Positions 6,304 through 6,453 of a stretch of DNA of 6,453 nt are shown here, one piece after another. Origin of the DNA: Candidatus Kapaibacterium sp. (GTDB taxonomy: Bacteria > Bacteroidota > Ignavibacteria > Kapaibacteriales > UBA2268); the NCBI GenBank assembly GCA_030835065.1, contig JAUQWR010000154.1:1-6453 (forward strand). Reading direction: 5' to 3'. A program made the position numbers and the translations under genes. The notes below the pieces were generated by a model, which searched no databases, was not told the DNA's origin, and saw only the letters and a list, made by a program, of their open reading frames with translations. Each line of letters opens with the position of its first letter. The first letter of the stretch is position 1.

Positions 6304-6453
6304 ATGATATTAAAAACTAAAAATATTTATTTGACGACGGTAATAATACTTTTTATTACCGTTTTGTCTTTTTTTGTTTATTATGAGATTAACAAAAGCA
6401 AGTCCGATCTATTTTCTATATTAAACCAGCAATCTCTAACATTAGTGCGTACT
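6304..6453 (+). CDS. N-terminal part of a membrane-anchored protein of unknown function (3' end outside window)
   Basis: An open frame of 50 codons starts at ATG 6304 with GGAG 5 nt upstream and is still open at the window edge. The first seven residues are basic (MILKTKN). They are followed by one hydrophobic segment, about residues 8-27, rich in Ile, Leu, Val, Phe and Thr, and then a polar stretch (YEINKSKSDLFSILNQQSL, 27-45). The basic start suggests that the N-terminus is inside and the following part outside, as in a signal anchor. This layout is common in sensor histidine kinases and methyl-accepting proteins with a periplasmic sensing domain, but too little is visible to name a family. 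It lies 50 bp after nuoN on the same strand. It may be a separate transcription unit, because the spacer holds a possible promoter and the start of the gene contains a terminator-like hairpin. Confidence 0.7.
   Translation, partial: MILKTKNIYLTTVIILFITVLSFFVYYEINKSKSDLFSILNQQSLTLVRT
6333..6375 (+). terminator. Terminator-like hairpin inside the start of the last gene
   Basis: ACGGTAATAA (6337-6346) and TTATTACCGT (6353-6362) are perfect reverse complements around a 6-nt loop. The outer GAC (6333-6335) can also pair with GTC (6366-6368) across a small internal loop. Seven Ts follow (6369-6375). The form is that of an intrinsic terminator about 80 nt after the nuoN stop, but it lies within codons 10-24 of the reading frame that starts at 6304. 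It could terminate nuoLMN transcripts, attenuate the downstream gene, or be a chance product of Phe/Leu/Ile/Val codons. Confidence 0.5.

Overview
The window is an AT-rich bacterial chromosomal segment in which every supported gene lies on the + strand. It holds the 3' end of purF, a complete yraN-family gene, a complete nuoL-nuoM-nuoN block encoding the three antiporter-like membrane subunits of respiratory complex I (NDH-1), and the 5' end of an unrecognised membrane-anchored protein. The protein styles, the very AT-rich spacers and the lack of Shine-Dalgarno sequences before nuoM and nuoN are compatible with the Bacteroidota/Chlorobiota/Ignavibacteriota assemblage. That placement is an inference from style, not a demonstrated affiliation. 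Complex I implies a respiring (aerobic or anaerobic) organism. The purF tail carries the cysteines of the Bacillus-type [4Fe-4S] enzyme.

Layout: 1-557 purF C-terminal part (purine synthesis). 594-631 is a well-formed intrinsic terminator hairpin that ends only 7 nt before the yraN ribosome binding site. 649-1041 is yraN, a predicted nuclease of unknown role. 1042-1168 is a 127-nt leader with a good Shine-Dalgarno, two tandem mini-ORFs, a 10-bp inverted repeat and a 9-bp direct repeat. 1169-3139 is nuoL, 3170-4738 nuoM and 4769-6253 nuoN, separated by two spacers of exactly 30 bp. 6254-6303 is a short spacer, and 6304 to the end is an N-terminal membrane protein fragment.

NuoL, NuoM and NuoN are paralogous proton-channel subunits. 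Each retains the charged residues known to matter in the E. coli proteins, so the block looks fully functional. The genes for the other complex I subunits (nuoA-K) are not directly upstream, so the complex is probably encoded at two or more loci. No mobile element, CRISPR array, tRNA or rRNA was seen. I did not find a new multi-gene system. The least ordinary signals are regulatory: the terminator hairpin placed against yraN, the mini-ORF leader before nuoL, and a perfect 10-bp terminator-like hairpin inside the beginning of the last open reading frame.
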